DNA of 64,000 bases. Source: Myxococcaceae bacterium (GTDB taxonomy: Bacteria > Myxococcota > Myxococcia > Myxococcales > Myxococcaceae). The DNA is taken from the NCBI GenBank assembly GCA_017881265.1, contig JADGRA010000023.1, positions 62,001-126,000 on the forward strand, read 5' to 3'. The notes under the pieces were generated by a model. The model was given only the letters and a program-made list of their open reading frames with translations. It searched no databases and was not told the DNA's origin. The translations under genes were made by a program, and so were the position numbers. Of this stretch, positions 33,886 to 43,192 are shown piece by piece (position 1 is the first letter of the stretch; every line of letters starts with the position of its first letter).

Positions 33886-34458
33886 TCAGCCGAGCAGTCG
33901 CACGCCCCGGCCCCGCAGCAGCTGCACCACCGCCTGCATCGGCAGCCCCTGGATGGCGGTGCGGTCTCCGTCAATGCGCGCCATGAGGGCCTGTCCCCGT
34001 CCCTCCACGCGGTAGCTGCCCGCGCAGCCCTCCCACTCCTTGGTGTCCAGGTAGGCCTCCACCTCGGCCTCCACCAGCGGGAAGAAGGTGAGGCGCGCTT
34101 CCTCCACCCGCGTCTCCTCCTTGCCACCCCCGGCCAGGCAGACGGCGGTGAGGAGCCGGTGGGTGCGGCCGGCCAGCGCGCGCAGCTGGGCGCGCGCCTC
34201 CTCCCGGGTGGCGGCCTTGGCGAGGAGGCGCCCGTCCACGTCCCCCAGCTGGTCCGCGCCCAGCACCAGCGCGCCCGGGAAGCGGGACGCCACCGCGCGC
34301 GCCTTGCGCTGCGCCAAACGGCGCACCGCCTCCTCCACGCCCGTACCGGGGGGCACCGCCTCGTCCACGCCGGGGGCGACGGCCTGAAAGGGCAGCCCCA
34401 GCGCGCCGAGAAGGGCCCGGCGGGCCGGCGAGGTGGAGGCGAGGACGAGGGGAAGCAC
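33886..34458 (-). CDS. maf: Maf-family nucleoside triphosphate pyrophosphatase
   Basis: 190 residues from GTG 34458. The N-terminal [11 protein letters not shown] motif, the [12 protein letters not shown] segment with the conserved Asp near 70, and [13 protein letters not shown] near 142 are typical. Maf proteins hydrolyse non-canonical or modified NTPs to keep them out of nucleic acids and several affect cell division. Subtype (dTTP/UTP versus m7GTP) is not resolved by eye. Convergent with the DHH gene, nine bases apart. Confidence 0.93.
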   Translation of the reverse strand: MLPLVLASTSPARRALLGALGLPFQAVAPGVDEAVPPGTGVEEAVRRLAQRKARAVASRFPGALVLGADQLGDVDGRLLAKAATREEARAQLRALAGRTHRLLTAVCLAGGGKEETRVEEARLTFFPLVEAEVEAYLDTKEWEGCAGSYRVEGRGQALMARIDGDRTAIQGLPMQAVVQLLRGRGVRLLG

Positions 34459-34587
34459 GGGCGGGCTGCCAGTCTGTCCCTCTGCTTGCCGGGGCGTCGA
34501 GCAGGAAATGCCCGCGCCCGGCGCGCGTTGTGCAAAGGCACGGCGAGGTCAGCCTGGCCGGCTGCTACACTGCACCCCTTGGACGTC

Positions 34588-35787
34588 ATGAGACTTCTTC
34601 CAGCGCTGCTCGTGTCCGCAGCTCTCCTCGCGGGCTGTCACAAGACAGAAGTTGCGGCACCAAGCAGTGCGCCCAACCCGGGCACGCCCACCGCGCCGGT
34701 GCACCACCCCTCGCGCCCGGTGCCGGTGGAGCCGCTGGCGGTGTGCGAGACGCGCGGCGCCTCGCCCCTGGAGGCGGCCCATGCCGCCTACGAGGTCGAG
34801 GACTGGAAGCGCGCCCTGTCCTGTGCGGCCGAGGCGGCCGCCCGGACGCCGGACGACCCGGCCGCGCACAGCGAGCGCGCCGCAGCGCTATCGGCGCTGG
34901 GCCGCTTCGACGAGGCACGGCTGGCCTACGCCCGGGCTCTGGCGCTGGACCCGGAGCATCTGGACGCCCTGTTGGGGGCAGCCCACCTGTACGGCGTCAG
35001 CCTGCCGTCGTCGCGCGACAACGACGAGCTGGCCTTCCTCTACTCCGAGCGTGGCCGCGAGCTCGCCGCCGACGGGGACGACGAGGAGTTGACGGCGCAA
35101 TTCGCCTTGCTGTCGGCCATGGCCGCCAATGACTTGGGCGAGGCGACGCTGGCCCTGCAGCGCGCCGAGGAGGCAGCCCGCGTGCTGGAAGGCGACGCGG
35201 ACGTGGCCTACGAGAGGGCCGTGGCCCTCTTCGAGTTGTGCCGCTTCGAGGAGGCAAAGGCGGCCTTCGAGGAACTGCGCACCGACCCGGACCACGGCGC
35301 GCACGCTCTCGAGCACCTCGGGATGCTCCTGGAACGCGAGGGGAAGTGGGCGGAAGCGGAGGCGGACTTCAAGAAGGCTCAGGAAATGGCCCCGGAGGAT
35401 TTCCCACCGCCCGTGCTGCTGTCCCCTTCCGCCTTTTCCGACGCCGTCGCCCGCGCCGTCCGGGCACTCCCCAGGGACATGCAGAAGGACTTGCGCGGTG
35501 TCCCGGTGACGACGGAGGAGATTCCGAAGGACGACGACCTGCGCGACGGGGCCCCACCGTTGTCCCCCACCATCCTCGGCCTCTTCCGCGGCCCGTCGCT
35601 GGGCGAGCCCTGTCCCGAGGGCGAGAAGGGGCCCTGCCGTTCGGTGGTGCTGTACCGGCGCAACCTCGCGCGTGCCGTCACCAGCGAAGGGGAACTCCTC
35701 GAGCAGATTCGGGTGACGCTGCTCCACGAGGTGGGGCACCTGCGCGGCGAAGACGACATGGAACTGGCCGCCCGTGGCCTCGAATAG
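34588..35787 (+). CDS. TPR lipoprotein fused to a minimal zinc metalloprotease (zincin) domain
   Basis: 399 residues from ATG 34588. A lipoprotein signal is followed by lipobox LLAGC (Cys near 17), a Pro-rich spacer (about 25-50), four or five TPR units (about 60-270), and a C-terminal domain (about 280-399) ending in LLHEVGHLRGEDDMEL. That HExxH followed by G-x-D-D matches the small zincin family (PF06262/DUF1025), normally found as stand-alone cytoplasmic proteins of about 130 residues. Here it would sit outside the cytoplasm, tethered by lipid and a TPR arm. Target unknown. It overlaps the methyltransferase gene by 14 bases. Confidence 0.85.
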   Translation: MRLLPALLVSAALLAGCHKTEVAAPSSAPNPGTPTAPVHHPSRPVPVEPLAVCETRGASPLEAAHAAYEVEDWKRALSCAAEAAARTPDDPAAHSERAAALSALGRFDEARLAYARALALDPEHLDALLGAAHLYGVSLPSSRDNDELAFLYSERGRELAADGDDEELTAQFALLSAMAANDLGEATLALQRAEEAARVLEGDADVAYERAVALFELCRFEEAKAAFEELRTDPDHGAHALEHLGMLLEREGKWAEAEADFKKAQEMAPEDFPPPVLLSPSAFSDAVARAVRALPRDMQKDLRGVPVTTEEIPKDDDLRDGAPPLSPTILGLFRGPSLGEPCPEGEKGPCRSVVLYRRNLARAVTSEGELLEQIRVTLLHEVGHLRGEDDMELAARGLE

Positions 35788-36949
35788 CGCCGTCGTCACG
35801 GCCAAGGCCGCCCGGGCCCTCCGGCACCTGCGGCCCTGGTGCTGGCGCACCGACGTCGTGGAGGCGCCCTCCGGCGACGCAGCCGGCCCCGTCGTCAACG
35901 TCGTCGACCCGGGCGGCAACCCCGTCGGCCAGGCACTGTATGCGCGACGCTCGCCGCTGGCGCTCCGGCTCCTCACCCGCCGCGGCCCGGACGAGGAACC
36001 CATTGACGAGAACTTCTTCCGCGGGCGCCTGGAAGCCTCCATTCGCAGGCGCGCCCCGCTGGGGCCGCGCGACGCGGAGCGGCTGGTGCACGGTGAGTCG
36101 GACCTCCTCCCCGGCCTCGTCGTCGACCGCTACGGGAGCGCCCTGGTCGTCCAGTCCCTGTCCGAGGGGATGGACGCGCGCGAGGGCCTCCTGGCGCGCC
36201 TCCTCGTGGAGTTGACGGGGGCCACCCGGGTGGTGGCCCGCGATGACGGCAGCGGGCGGGACTTCGAGGGACTCCCCCGCGAGGTGCGCTCGCTGCGCGG
36301 CACGCGGGAGGCGGTGGTGGACTTTCGGGAGGGGGAGAACACCTTCCGGGTGGACTTGCAGCACGACATGAAGACGGGCGGCTTCCTGGACCAGGCCGAC
36401 AACCACCTGCGGGCCGGGCAGCTGGGGCGAGGCCGGACGCTGGACTGCTTCAGCTACCACGGGGGCTTCGCCCTGGCCCTGGCGCCGCACGCAGGCGAGG
36501 TGCTGGCGGTGGAGCAGGATGCCGCGGCCGCCCAGCGGCTGCGGGAGAATGCCGCCCGCAACGGCCGGTCCCAGGTGCAGGTGCTGGAGGCCAACGCCTT
36601 CGACGTCCTGCATGACTTCGACCGGGCCGGGGAACGCTTCGACACCGTGGTGCTGGACCCCCCGGGGCTGGCCAAGCGCACCAAGGGGCCGGATGCGGCC
36701 ATGCGCGCCTACCGCGAACTCAACGTGCGGGCGCTGCGGCTGCTGCGGCCAGATGGCCTCCTCGTCACCTGCTCCTGCTCCGGAAAAGTCTCGGCCTCGG
36801 CCTTCGAGGAGATGCTTCTCGGCGCCGCCGAGGACGTGCGCCGGCCCATTCAAATCCTCGAGCGGCGTGGCCCCGCCGCCGACCACCCAGCCCTGGGCGG
36901 GTTGCCCGAGACGGAGTACCTCAAGGCCTTCTTCCTGAGGGCGCTATGA
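35774..36949 (+). CDS. Class I SAM-dependent rRNA methyltransferase, RlmI/RlmK-like
   Basis: 391 residues from GTG 35774. The N-terminal PUA-like domain (about 1-75, RHLRPWCWRTDVVE) is followed by a central domain (GLVVDRYGSALVVQSLSEG) and a Rossmann methyltransferase: HDMKTGGFLDQADNH near 197, motif I LDCFSYHGGFALALA near 220, VLDPPGLAK near 294 and TCSCSGKV with the catalytic-type Cys near 333. The family makes m5C in 23S rRNA. The gene begins inside the end of the zincin lipoprotein gene. Confidence 0.9.
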   Translation: MASNSAVVTAKAARALRHLRPWCWRTDVVEAPSGDAAGPVVNVVDPGGNPVGQALYARRSPLALRLLTRRGPDEEPIDENFFRGRLEASIRRRAPLGPRDAERLVHGESDLLPGLVVDRYGSALVVQSLSEGMDAREGLLARLLVELTGATRVVARDDGSGRDFEGLPREVRSLRGTREAVVDFREGENTFRVDLQHDMKTGGFLDQADNHLRAGQLGRGRTLDCFSYHGGFALALAPHAGEVLAVEQDAAAAQRLRENAARNGRSQVQVLEANAFDVLHDFDRAGERFDTVVLDPPGLAKRTKGPDAAMRAYRELNVRALRLLRPDGLLVTCSCSGKVSASAFEEMLLGAAEDVRRPIQILERRGPAADHPALGGLPETEYLKAFFLRAL

Positions 36950-37278
36950 GGACGCGCAACACGGATGTCAGGGCACGCACGGCGGCACTGGGCGTCCGCC
37001 TGGCGTGGCTGGGGCTGGCCCTGGGGTGCGCGGCGACGCCGGCGGTGCCGCCCGGTTCCCTGGCAGAAACCCAGCTGCACGCGCCTTGCCCGGCCGCGGG
37101 CGGCTGCGAGACGCCGCTTGTGTGCGTGGGCGGGGGGGACACAGGCGAGGAGGCGCGGTGCGAATTGGGCTGCAGCGGCAGCTGTCCGGCGCCCCTCAGC
37201 TGCATGCCGCGCACGGACGGCCAGCGGGGAGGGGTGTGCGCGGAGGCACCCGCCCGCCCGCGTCCCTTCGGAAACTGA
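36946..37278 (+). CDS. Small Cys-rich lipoprotein-like protein
   Basis: 110 residues; the ATG overlaps the methyltransferase stop (ATGA). A basic N-terminus of about 18 residues precedes a hydrophobic segment and a lipobox-like LALGCAAT, so it is probably exported and lipidated. The mature part contains eight Cys in spacings such as CPAAGGCETPLVC and CELGCSGSC, suggesting a small disulfide-rich domain of the type common in myxobacterial surface proteins. No named family recognised. Confidence 0.65.
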   Translation: MRTRNTDVRARTAALGVRLAWLGLALGCAATPAVPPGSLAETQLHAPCPAAGGCETPLVCVGGGDTGEEARCELGCSGSCPAPLSCMPRTDGQRGGVCAEAPARPRPFGN

Positions 37279-37307
37279 AACGGGCTGCTGGCGCGTCCGC
37301 CCGCGTC

Positions 37308-37841
37308 TTACCCGGGCAGGTCCAACTCTCCCCGGAGGCGCTTGGTGATGGCGAAGTACTCCGTCCGGCCGAAGGGGATGTTGAGGATGTGGAAGTCCTT
37401 CCGCGACAGCCCCACGCAGCCGAAGCAGTAGGTGCAGTCGGCCAGGTTGCGGGACAGGACGAGGTAGGCGCTGGCGCTGCAGTTCTCGCTGCGCAGGCAA
37501 TAGGCGCAAGCGTGGCAATTCTTGCAGTCGACGCAGTGGCTGCAGTTGTTGCACAGCTGGCACCGGGTGCAGTGCGTGCACTGGTGACAGCCGTCGCAGC
37601 CTTTGCAGAACATGCAGTCCGCGCAGCGCTCGCAGTCGCTGCAGCCGTAGGAGCCGGGGTTGGCGGCATCCGAGCCGGCGGCCCGGACCAGGCCCGCCAG
37701 GCGCTCCAGAAACTCCCGGCGTCCCAGGGCCGCGACGGCGGTTCGGGCCGCGGCGGCCTCGTCCGGTGCAGCCGAGGTGGGGCGAACCCGGGAGGCGGGA
37801 AGCACGGACGTCAAGGTTAGCACCCTCCTCCGCGAAGTCAC
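37308..37841 (-). CDS. Protein with a 17-step Cys-x-x ladder, function unknown
   Basis: 177 residues from GTG 37841. The central part (about 65-115) has Cys at every third residue for 17 consecutive steps (starting CSDCERCADCMFCKGC), with four more Cys shortly after (SENC, ADCTYCFGC). The N-terminal 60 residues are Ala/Arg-rich and include ALGRREFLERLAGL; the C-terminal 40 contain NIPFGRTEYFAITKRLRGEL, an ordinary folded-looking segment. A strict CxxCxxC run may bind metal clusters or form a disulfide or solenoid stack. There is no clear Sec signal peptide. Real rather than accidental, because the ladder is perfectly in phase over 49 residues. Confidence 0.7.
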   Translation of the reverse strand: MTSRRRVLTLTSVLPASRVRPTSAAPDEAAAARTAVAALGRREFLERLAGLVRAAGSDAANPGSYGCSDCERCADCMFCKGCDGCHQCTHCTRCQLCNNCSHCVDCKNCHACAYCLRSENCSASAYLVLSRNLADCTYCFGCVGLSRKDFHILNIPFGRTEYFAITKRLRGELDLPG

Positions 37842-37871
37842 CGGTAGGCGCTATGCGTCCGTCCCCCACAA

Positions 37872-39902
37872 ATGGACCTCTCCCGCCTCAACCCGGAGCA
37901 ACGCGAGGCGGTCACCACCCCGAAGGGGCCACTCCTCGTCCTGGCCGGCGCCGGCAGTGGCAAGACGCGGGTCATCGTCTACCGCATCGCCTGGCTTCTG
38001 GCCCAGGGCGCGCGGCCGGACTCGGTGCTGGCCGTCACCTTCACCAACAAGGCGGCGCAGGAGATGAAGGCGCGCCTCCTCCGCCTAGCCGGACGCCCGG
38101 CGGAGGAGCTGTGGGTGTCCACCTTCCATGCCTTGGGCGCGGAGGTGGCACGCAAGGACCTCTTCCGGCTCGGCTGGCCCAGGCGCTTCGCCGTGGCGGA
38201 TGCTGGCGACCAGCTGTGCCTCGTCCGGCGGCTTTTGCGCGCCGTCAGCGTCGATGACCGGGCCCTGGATGCGCGCCGGGTGGTGGCCGCCATCTCCCGG
38301 GCGAAGAATGCCGGGGTGGCGCCCCAGCCCGACGCCGCCCAGGAGGGGGACGACTACCAGCGGGTGGCGGGCGAAGTCTTCCCGCACTACCAGCGGGCCC
38401 TGCGGGCCCAGGGCGCGGTCGACTTCGACGACCTCATCCTCTTGCCCCTGCAGCTCTTCCGCGAGCACCCGGAGGTGCTGGCGCGCTGGCGTCGACGCTT
38501 CCAGACGCTGCTGGTGGACGAGTTCCAGGACACCAACGCGCCGCAGCTGCAATTCGTCCAAGCCCTCGCCGGAGACCGCCGGGACGTATGCGTGGTGGGA
38601 GACGACGACCAGTGCATCTACAGCTGGCGCGGCGCGGAGGTGCGCAACATCCTCGACTTCCAGGCACACTTCCCGGGCACCCGCGAGGTGGTGCTGGGCC
38701 GCAACTACCGCTCCGCCCCTGCGGTGCTGGCGGCGGCCAGCGCCGTCATCTCGGCCGTTCCGGAGCGGCGGCCCAAGGTGCTGGTGGCGGACCGGCCCCC
38801 GGGCGTTCCCGTCCAGCTGGTGGTGCTGCCGTCCGAGGGGGACGAGGCGGACTGGGTGGCCCGGGGCGTGGAGAGGCGGCTGCAGGAAGGCATCCCGGCC
38901 GACGAGATGGCCATCCTCTACCGCACCAACGGCCAGTCCCGGCCCCTGGAGGAGAGCCTCTCTGCCAGGGGGCTTCCCTTTGAAGTGCTCGGCGGCACCG
39001 AATTCTTCCAGCAGCGAGAGGTGAAGGACGTCCTGGCCTACCTCAAGGTGCTCGCCAACCCGCTCGACGAGGTGTCGCTCTTGCGCATCATCAACGTGCC
39101 GGCGCGCGGCATCGGTGACGCCACCATGGAGCGGCTACTCGCCCACGCCCGCCGTGAAGGCCTGGGCGTGCAGCAGACGCTGGACCGGGCCGCGGCCGTC
39201 GAGGGGCTGGCGCCCGGGGCGGCGGCGCGGGTGGAAGCCTTCTCGGCACTGGTGGCGCGCATGCGCGCGCGCTTGCGCGCAGAGCCGATGGGGCAGGTGG
39301 CGCGCTCGCTGCTGGTGGACATCGGCTTCGCCGAGGACACCCGGGCCGGCTCGCGCGACGCCGGCGTCGCCCAGGCGCGTTTGCGCAGCGTCGAAGGGGT
39401 GCTCGCCTCGCTCGAGGCCTACCAGGCCCGCGCCGCCGGCAAGGCGGACCTCATCTCCTGGCTCAACCGCCTGTCGCTGGACGCCCGGGAGGAGGAGCAG
39501 TCGGCGGAGCGGGGCCGGGTGGCCCTGATGACGCTGCATGCCGCCAAGGGGCTCGAGTTCCGGGTGGTGTTCCTGGTGGGCCTCGAGGAGGGGCTGCTCC
39601 CCCACGCCGGAATGCTGGGGGAGGCCCCCAACCTGGACGAGGAACGGCGGCTGGCCTACGTCGGCTTCACCCGCGCCCGGGACGAGCTCATCCTTACCCG
39701 TGCCGCCACCCGCCTGCGCCGGGGCCGGGAGGTGCCCAGGACGCCCTCGCGCTTCCTCCAGGACCTGCCGGTGGACAGCGTCGTCTTTCTGGACTTGACG
39801 TTGCCCAGCCCCCCGCAGGCCGGCCCCGGGCAGCCCTCGGTGTTTGCCCGCCTCCGGGAGCAGTTCCGGGCCGCCGGGCCCGAGGAACCCCCGTCCGCTT
39901 GA
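37872..39902 (+). CDS. UvrD/Rep/PcrA-type superfamily I DNA helicase
   Basis: 676 residues, the usual length for Rep. Walker A AGAGSGKTRV near 25, TFTNKAAQEMK near 56, the DEFQDTN motif II near 216, the GDDDQCIYSWRGA motif III near 239, GRNYRS near 276, and the late motifs TLHAAKGLEFRVVFLVGLE near 555 and EERRLAYVGFTRA near 588. It is a 3'-5' helicase in repair or replication restart. Whether it is best called UvrD, Rep or PcrA cannot be decided by eye. It diverges from the Cys-ladder gene with only 30 bases between. Confidence 0.94.
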   Translation: MDLSRLNPEQREAVTTPKGPLLVLAGAGSGKTRVIVYRIAWLLAQGARPDSVLAVTFTNKAAQEMKARLLRLAGRPAEELWVSTFHALGAEVARKDLFRLGWPRRFAVADAGDQLCLVRRLLRAVSVDDRALDARRVVAAISRAKNAGVAPQPDAAQEGDDYQRVAGEVFPHYQRALRAQGAVDFDDLILLPLQLFREHPEVLARWRRRFQTLLVDEFQDTNAPQLQFVQALAGDRRDVCVVGDDDQCIYSWRGAEVRNILDFQAHFPGTREVVLGRNYRSAPAVLAAASAVISAVPERRPKVLVADRPPGVPVQLVVLPSEGDEADWVARGVERRLQEGIPADEMAILYRTNGQSRPLEESLSARGLPFEVLGGTEFFQQREVKDVLAYLKVLANPLDEVSLLRIINVPARGIGDATMERLLAHARREGLGVQQTLDRAAAVEGLAPGAAARVEAFSALVARMRARLRAEPMGQVARSLLVDIGFAEDTRAGSRDAGVAQARLRSVEGVLASLEAYQARAAGKADLISWLNRLSLDAREEEQSAERGRVALMTLHAAKGLEFRVVFLVGLEEGLLPHAGMLGEAPNLDEERRLAYVGFTRARDELILTRAATRLRRGREVPRTPSRFLQDLPVDSVVFLDLTLPSPPQAGPGQPSVFARLREQFRAAGPEEPPSA

Positions 39903-39982
39903 CTTGTGGGGCAGCTCCCTCTAGATGAGCACCCTTTTTTCCCTCGCGCGTTTTCGCGGGGTTGGCCCCGGAGTGTCGTTCG

Positions 39983-40429
39983 ATGTCGCACAGGACTTAC
40001 AGCGCACGGCCCGTCGACGTGAAGCGGGCGTGGCACGTCGTGGACGTGGCCGACAAGGTGCTTGGCCGCGCCGCGAGCCAGATTGCCATCCTGCTCAAGG
40101 GGAAGCACAAGGCCATCTACACCCCGTCCCTGGACACCGGCGACCACGTCATCGTCATCAACGCCGCCAAGGTGAAGGTGACCGGGACGAAGGAGAGCAA
40201 GAAGCTTTACTACCGCCACCCGCGCGCCGGCTTTCCGGGGGCCCTGAAGACCACCAACCTGGCCGCCCTGCGGGCGCGCCATCCCGAGGACATCGTCCTC
40301 AACGCCGTCCGCCGAATGCTGCCGCGGAACGCGCTTGGGCGACAGATGATGACCAAGCTTCGCGTCTACCCGGGCGACACCCACCCCCACGCGGCCCAGA
40401 AGCCCGAGCCCCGCCAGGTCGAGGCCTGA
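39983..40429 (+). CDS. rplM: 50S ribosomal protein uL13
   Basis: 148 residues from ATG 39983 with GGAG nine bases upstream. Recognised by [35 protein letters not shown] and the [12 protein letters not shown] stretch. A large-subunit protein binding 23S rRNA. The C-terminal TRHPHAA-type tail is Pro/Glu rich. The 80 bases before it include a T-rich patch and a possible short hairpin (about 39943-39960) that could be a leader structure. It is followed by rpsI after two bases. Confidence 0.97.
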   Translation: MSHRTYSARPVDVKRAWHVVDVADKVLGRAASQIAILLKGKHKAIYTPSLDTGDHVIVINAAKVKVTGTKESKKLYYRHPRAGFPGALKTTNLAALRARHPEDIVLNAVRRMLPRNALGRQMMTKLRVYPGDTHPHAAQKPEPRQVEA

Positions 40430-40431
40430 AG

Positions 40432-40833
40432 ATGCCCATCCACCAAGAGAAGGGGTTTTACGCCACCGGACGCCGCAAGGAGTCCACCGCCCGCGTCTGG
40501 CTGAAGGAGGGCACGGGCGTCGTCATCATCAACGACCGGCCCATCGACGAGTACTTCGGGCGCGAGACCTCGAAGATGATTCTGCACCAGCCGCTGCAGG
40601 TGCTGGAGCAGCTCGGCAAGGTGGACATCACCGTCAACGTCCGCGGCGGCGGCCTGTCCGGCCAGGCGGGTGCCATCCGGCACGGCCTCGCCCGGGCGCT
40701 GTGCGACTTCAACCCGGAATTCCGCGCCCCCCTCAAGAAGGCTGGCTTTCTCACCCGCGACGCCCGCGTCGTGGAACGCAAGAAGTACGGGCAGCCCGGC
40801 GCACGCCGCCGCTTCCAGTTCAGCAAGCGCTGA
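40432..40833 (+). CDS. rpsI: 30S ribosomal protein uS9
   Basis: 133 residues from ATG 40432. [14 protein letters not shown] at the N-terminus, [19 protein letters not shown] in the middle and the basic C-terminal [10 protein letters not shown] tail, which reaches the ribosomal P site, are diagnostic. The rplM-rpsI order is the standard bacterial operon. Confidence 0.98.
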   Translation: MPIHQEKGFYATGRRKESTARVWLKEGTGVVIINDRPIDEYFGRETSKMILHQPLQVLEQLGKVDITVNVRGGGLSGQAGAIRHGLARALCDFNPEFRAPLKKAGFLTRDARVVERKKYGQPGARRRFQFSKR

Positions 40834-40933
40834 TCCACCGCGGTCTGCCCACAGCCCCATCCCTGGGGCTGTGCCGGTCAGTTGCCTAGTGTTCCGCATG
40901 GCCGGTGCTAGGCTTGCGCCGAGCGACTCCGGA

Positions 40934-42271
40934 ATGGAACTCAACGAGATCCTGCAGATCGCACTGCGGGGCGGTGCGTCCGACATCCACCTCAAGGCGG
41001 GACTTCCGCCCATGTTCCGCGTGGACGGCGCGCTGGTGCCGCTGAAGGACGGCAAGCGGTTGCCACCCGAAGAGGTGGCCCGCATGGCCTTCGGCATCAT
41101 GAACGAGTACCAGCGGGAGCGCTTCAAGGCGAGCAACGAGGTGGACCTCGCCTACGGCGTGCCCGGCCTGGGCCGCTTCCGCGTCAACGTCTTCCAGCAG
41201 CGCGGCACGGTGGGGGCCGTCCTGCGCGTCATCCCCTTCAAGGTCATGACTATCCGGGACCTGATGCTTCCCCCGGTGCTGGAGAAAATCGCGCTCGACG
41301 AGCGCGGGTTGGTGCTGGTGACCGGGACCACCGGCTCGGGCAAGAGTACCACGCTGGCGGCGATGATTGACCACATCAACGCCAACGAGACCAACCACAT
41401 CATGACGATTGAGGACCCCATCGAGTTCCTAATCCGGGACAAGCGCTCCATCGTCAACCAGCGCGAGGTGGGGGTGGACACCGCCTCCTTCAGCCAGGCG
41501 CTGAAGAGTGCTCTGCGCCAGGACCCGGACGTCATCCTGGTGGGCGAAATGCGCGACCTGGAGACTATCGAGACCGCGCTCACCGCCGCCGAGACGGGGC
41601 ACCTGGTGATGTCGACCCTGCACACCCTGGACGCCACCGAAACCATCAACCGGATTGTGTCGGTGTTTCCGCCCTACCAGCAGAAGCAGGTCCGCATTCA
41701 GCTCGGCTCCGTCCTCAAAGCCGTCGTCTCCCAGCGACTGGTTCCGCGGGCGGACGGCAAGGGCCGGGTGGCCGCGGTGGAGGTCCTCAAGGCGACGGCC
41801 CGCGTCCGGGAACTGATTGAGGACAAGGACCGCACCAAGGAAATCCCGGACGCCATCGCCCAGGGGCACCAAACCTACGGCACCCAGACGTTCGACCAGT
41901 CGTTGATGCAGCTGGTGCGGCAGGGCCTCATCACCTACGACGAGGCCTACCGCCAGGCTTCCAACCCGGACGACTTCGCCCTGCGCTTCAGCGGCATCAG
42001 CGCCACAGGGGACAGCAAGTGGGACGACTTTGAAGGGCGAAACGACGGCGCCAACGCGCCCGGCTCGCTCGCCTTCGCCCAGCGCGGCGCTCCCGGCGCC
42101 GGTGCCCCCGCGCCCACGCCGGCGCGTGCGGCGCCGTCCGTCCCGCGGCCGCCGCCTCAGCCCCTCCCCACGCCTCCGCGCTCGGCGACGCCAGCGGCCC
42201 CCCGCACCGCCACGCCGCAGCCCCAGGCGGCGACCGGCGGCGACGACGACTTTCAAATCGAGCGCTTCTAG
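40934..42271 (+). CDS. pilT: PilT-type twitching ATPase with extended disordered tail
   Basis: 445 residues from ATG 40934; an in-frame ATG at 40898 would add 12 residues. The PilT core covers about 1-360: GGASDIHLKAG, Walker A TGTTGSGKSTTLAAM near 134, Asp box, ALRQDPDVILVGEMRDLET near 200 and the AIRNLIRE-like region. PilT retracts type IV pili by disassembling pilin at the inner-membrane base. The last 75 residues are Pro/Ala/Thr rich and probably disordered, ending in an acidic DDDFQIERF. It stands alone beside ribosomal protein genes, without other pil genes, so it may be one of several PilT paralogs. Confidence 0.93.
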   Translation: MELNEILQIALRGGASDIHLKAGLPPMFRVDGALVPLKDGKRLPPEEVARMAFGIMNEYQRERFKASNEVDLAYGVPGLGRFRVNVFQQRGTVGAVLRVIPFKVMTIRDLMLPPVLEKIALDERGLVLVTGTTGSGKSTTLAAMIDHINANETNHIMTIEDPIEFLIRDKRSIVNQREVGVDTASFSQALKSALRQDPDVILVGEMRDLETIETALTAAETGHLVMSTLHTLDATETINRIVSVFPPYQQKQVRIQLGSVLKAVVSQRLVPRADGKGRVAAVEVLKATARVRELIEDKDRTKEIPDAIAQGHQTYGTQTFDQSLMQLVRQGLITYDEAYRQASNPDDFALRFSGISATGDSKWDDFEGRNDGANAPGSLAFAQRGAPGAGAPAPTPARAAPSVPRPPPQPLPTPPRSATPAAPRTATPQPQAATGGDDDFQIERF

Positions 42272-42401
42272 CCGCGCCGCCCCCCCCAGGGGCGAAGCGC
42301 CTGCTCGCCGGGCCGTCGGTGTCGACGGGCACGGACGGAGGCGCCGGGGGCTTTCGAAGGCTTTGAAACCCGCCTGGCCCGGTACTAGGTTCCCGCCCCC
42401 G

Positions 42402-43169
42402 ATGGGCCGCCTTCTCCTCCTCTGTGTCGCCGCGCTGGCCGCGGGCTGCACCACCTTCGCCGGGACGTCCGCCAGGGCGCCGTCGTATGCGAGCGACGCC
42501 TCCGCCAACATGAAGATTGGCAATGAGGCGCTGGCGGACCACCAGTACGCCGTTGCGGAGAAGTACTTCGAGTATGTGAAGACGAAGTACCCCTTCCTGG
42601 ACGCCTCGCGCGAGGCCGAAATCCGGCTCGGCGACGTCAGCTTCGAGCACGAGCTGTGGACGGAGGCCCGGGACCGCTACACCGTCTTCGTCAAGCTCCA
42701 CCCCGCCTACTTCCGGGTGGACTACTGCGCCTACCGGGCAGCGCTCACCTACTACCGCGAGATGCCGTCCAGCCTCTTCCTCCTCCCGCCGTCCGCGGAG
42801 CGCGAGCAGACGCAGGTGAAGGGGGCCTGGGACACGATGACCGCCTTCATCAAGACCTACCCGTCCTCGGTGTACGTCCCCGAGGCGAAGAAGTACGCCG
42901 AGGATGCGCGGCAGAGACTGTCCCAGCACGAGATGTACGTGGCCAACTTCTACGAGAAGCGCGGCCACCTGAATGGAGCGGTGGGCCGGCTGGAGACGCT
43001 GGTGACGAAGTACCCGGGGCAGGACGAGGCCGCCATCCTGTTCCGGCTCCACGACCTGTACCTCAAGCTGAGTGACCCGGTGCATGCACGTGGAGCGCTT
43101 GAGCGCATCGTCACCCGGCTGCCGGGGACGCCTGACGCGGCGAAGGCGCAGGCCATGCTGGGCGGCTGA
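42402..43169 (+). CDS. bamD: Outer membrane assembly lipoprotein BamD
   Basis: 255 residues from ATG 42402. A short signal with lipobox AAGC (Cys near 16) is followed by TPR-like helices: YFEYVKTKYPFLDASREAEI, AYRAALTYYREMP, TAFIKTYPSSVYVPEAKKY and VGRLETLVTKYPGQDEA follow the BamD/YfiO family. BamD is the essential lipoprotein partner of BamA in inserting beta-barrel proteins. It heads a plus-strand series running to about 49.3 kb. Confidence 0.9.
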   Translation: MGRLLLLCVAALAAGCTTFAGTSARAPSYASDASANMKIGNEALADHQYAVAEKYFEYVKTKYPFLDASREAEIRLGDVSFEHELWTEARDRYTVFVKLHPAYFRVDYCAYRAALTYYREMPSSLFLLPPSAEREQTQVKGAWDTMTAFIKTYPSSVYVPEAKKYAEDARQRLSQHEMYVANFYEKRGHLNGAVGRLETLVTKYPGQDEAAILFRLHDLYLKLSDPVHARGALERIVTRLPGTPDAAKAQAMLGG

Positions 43170-43192
43170 AGAAGGCCGCCGGCCCGGGGAGG

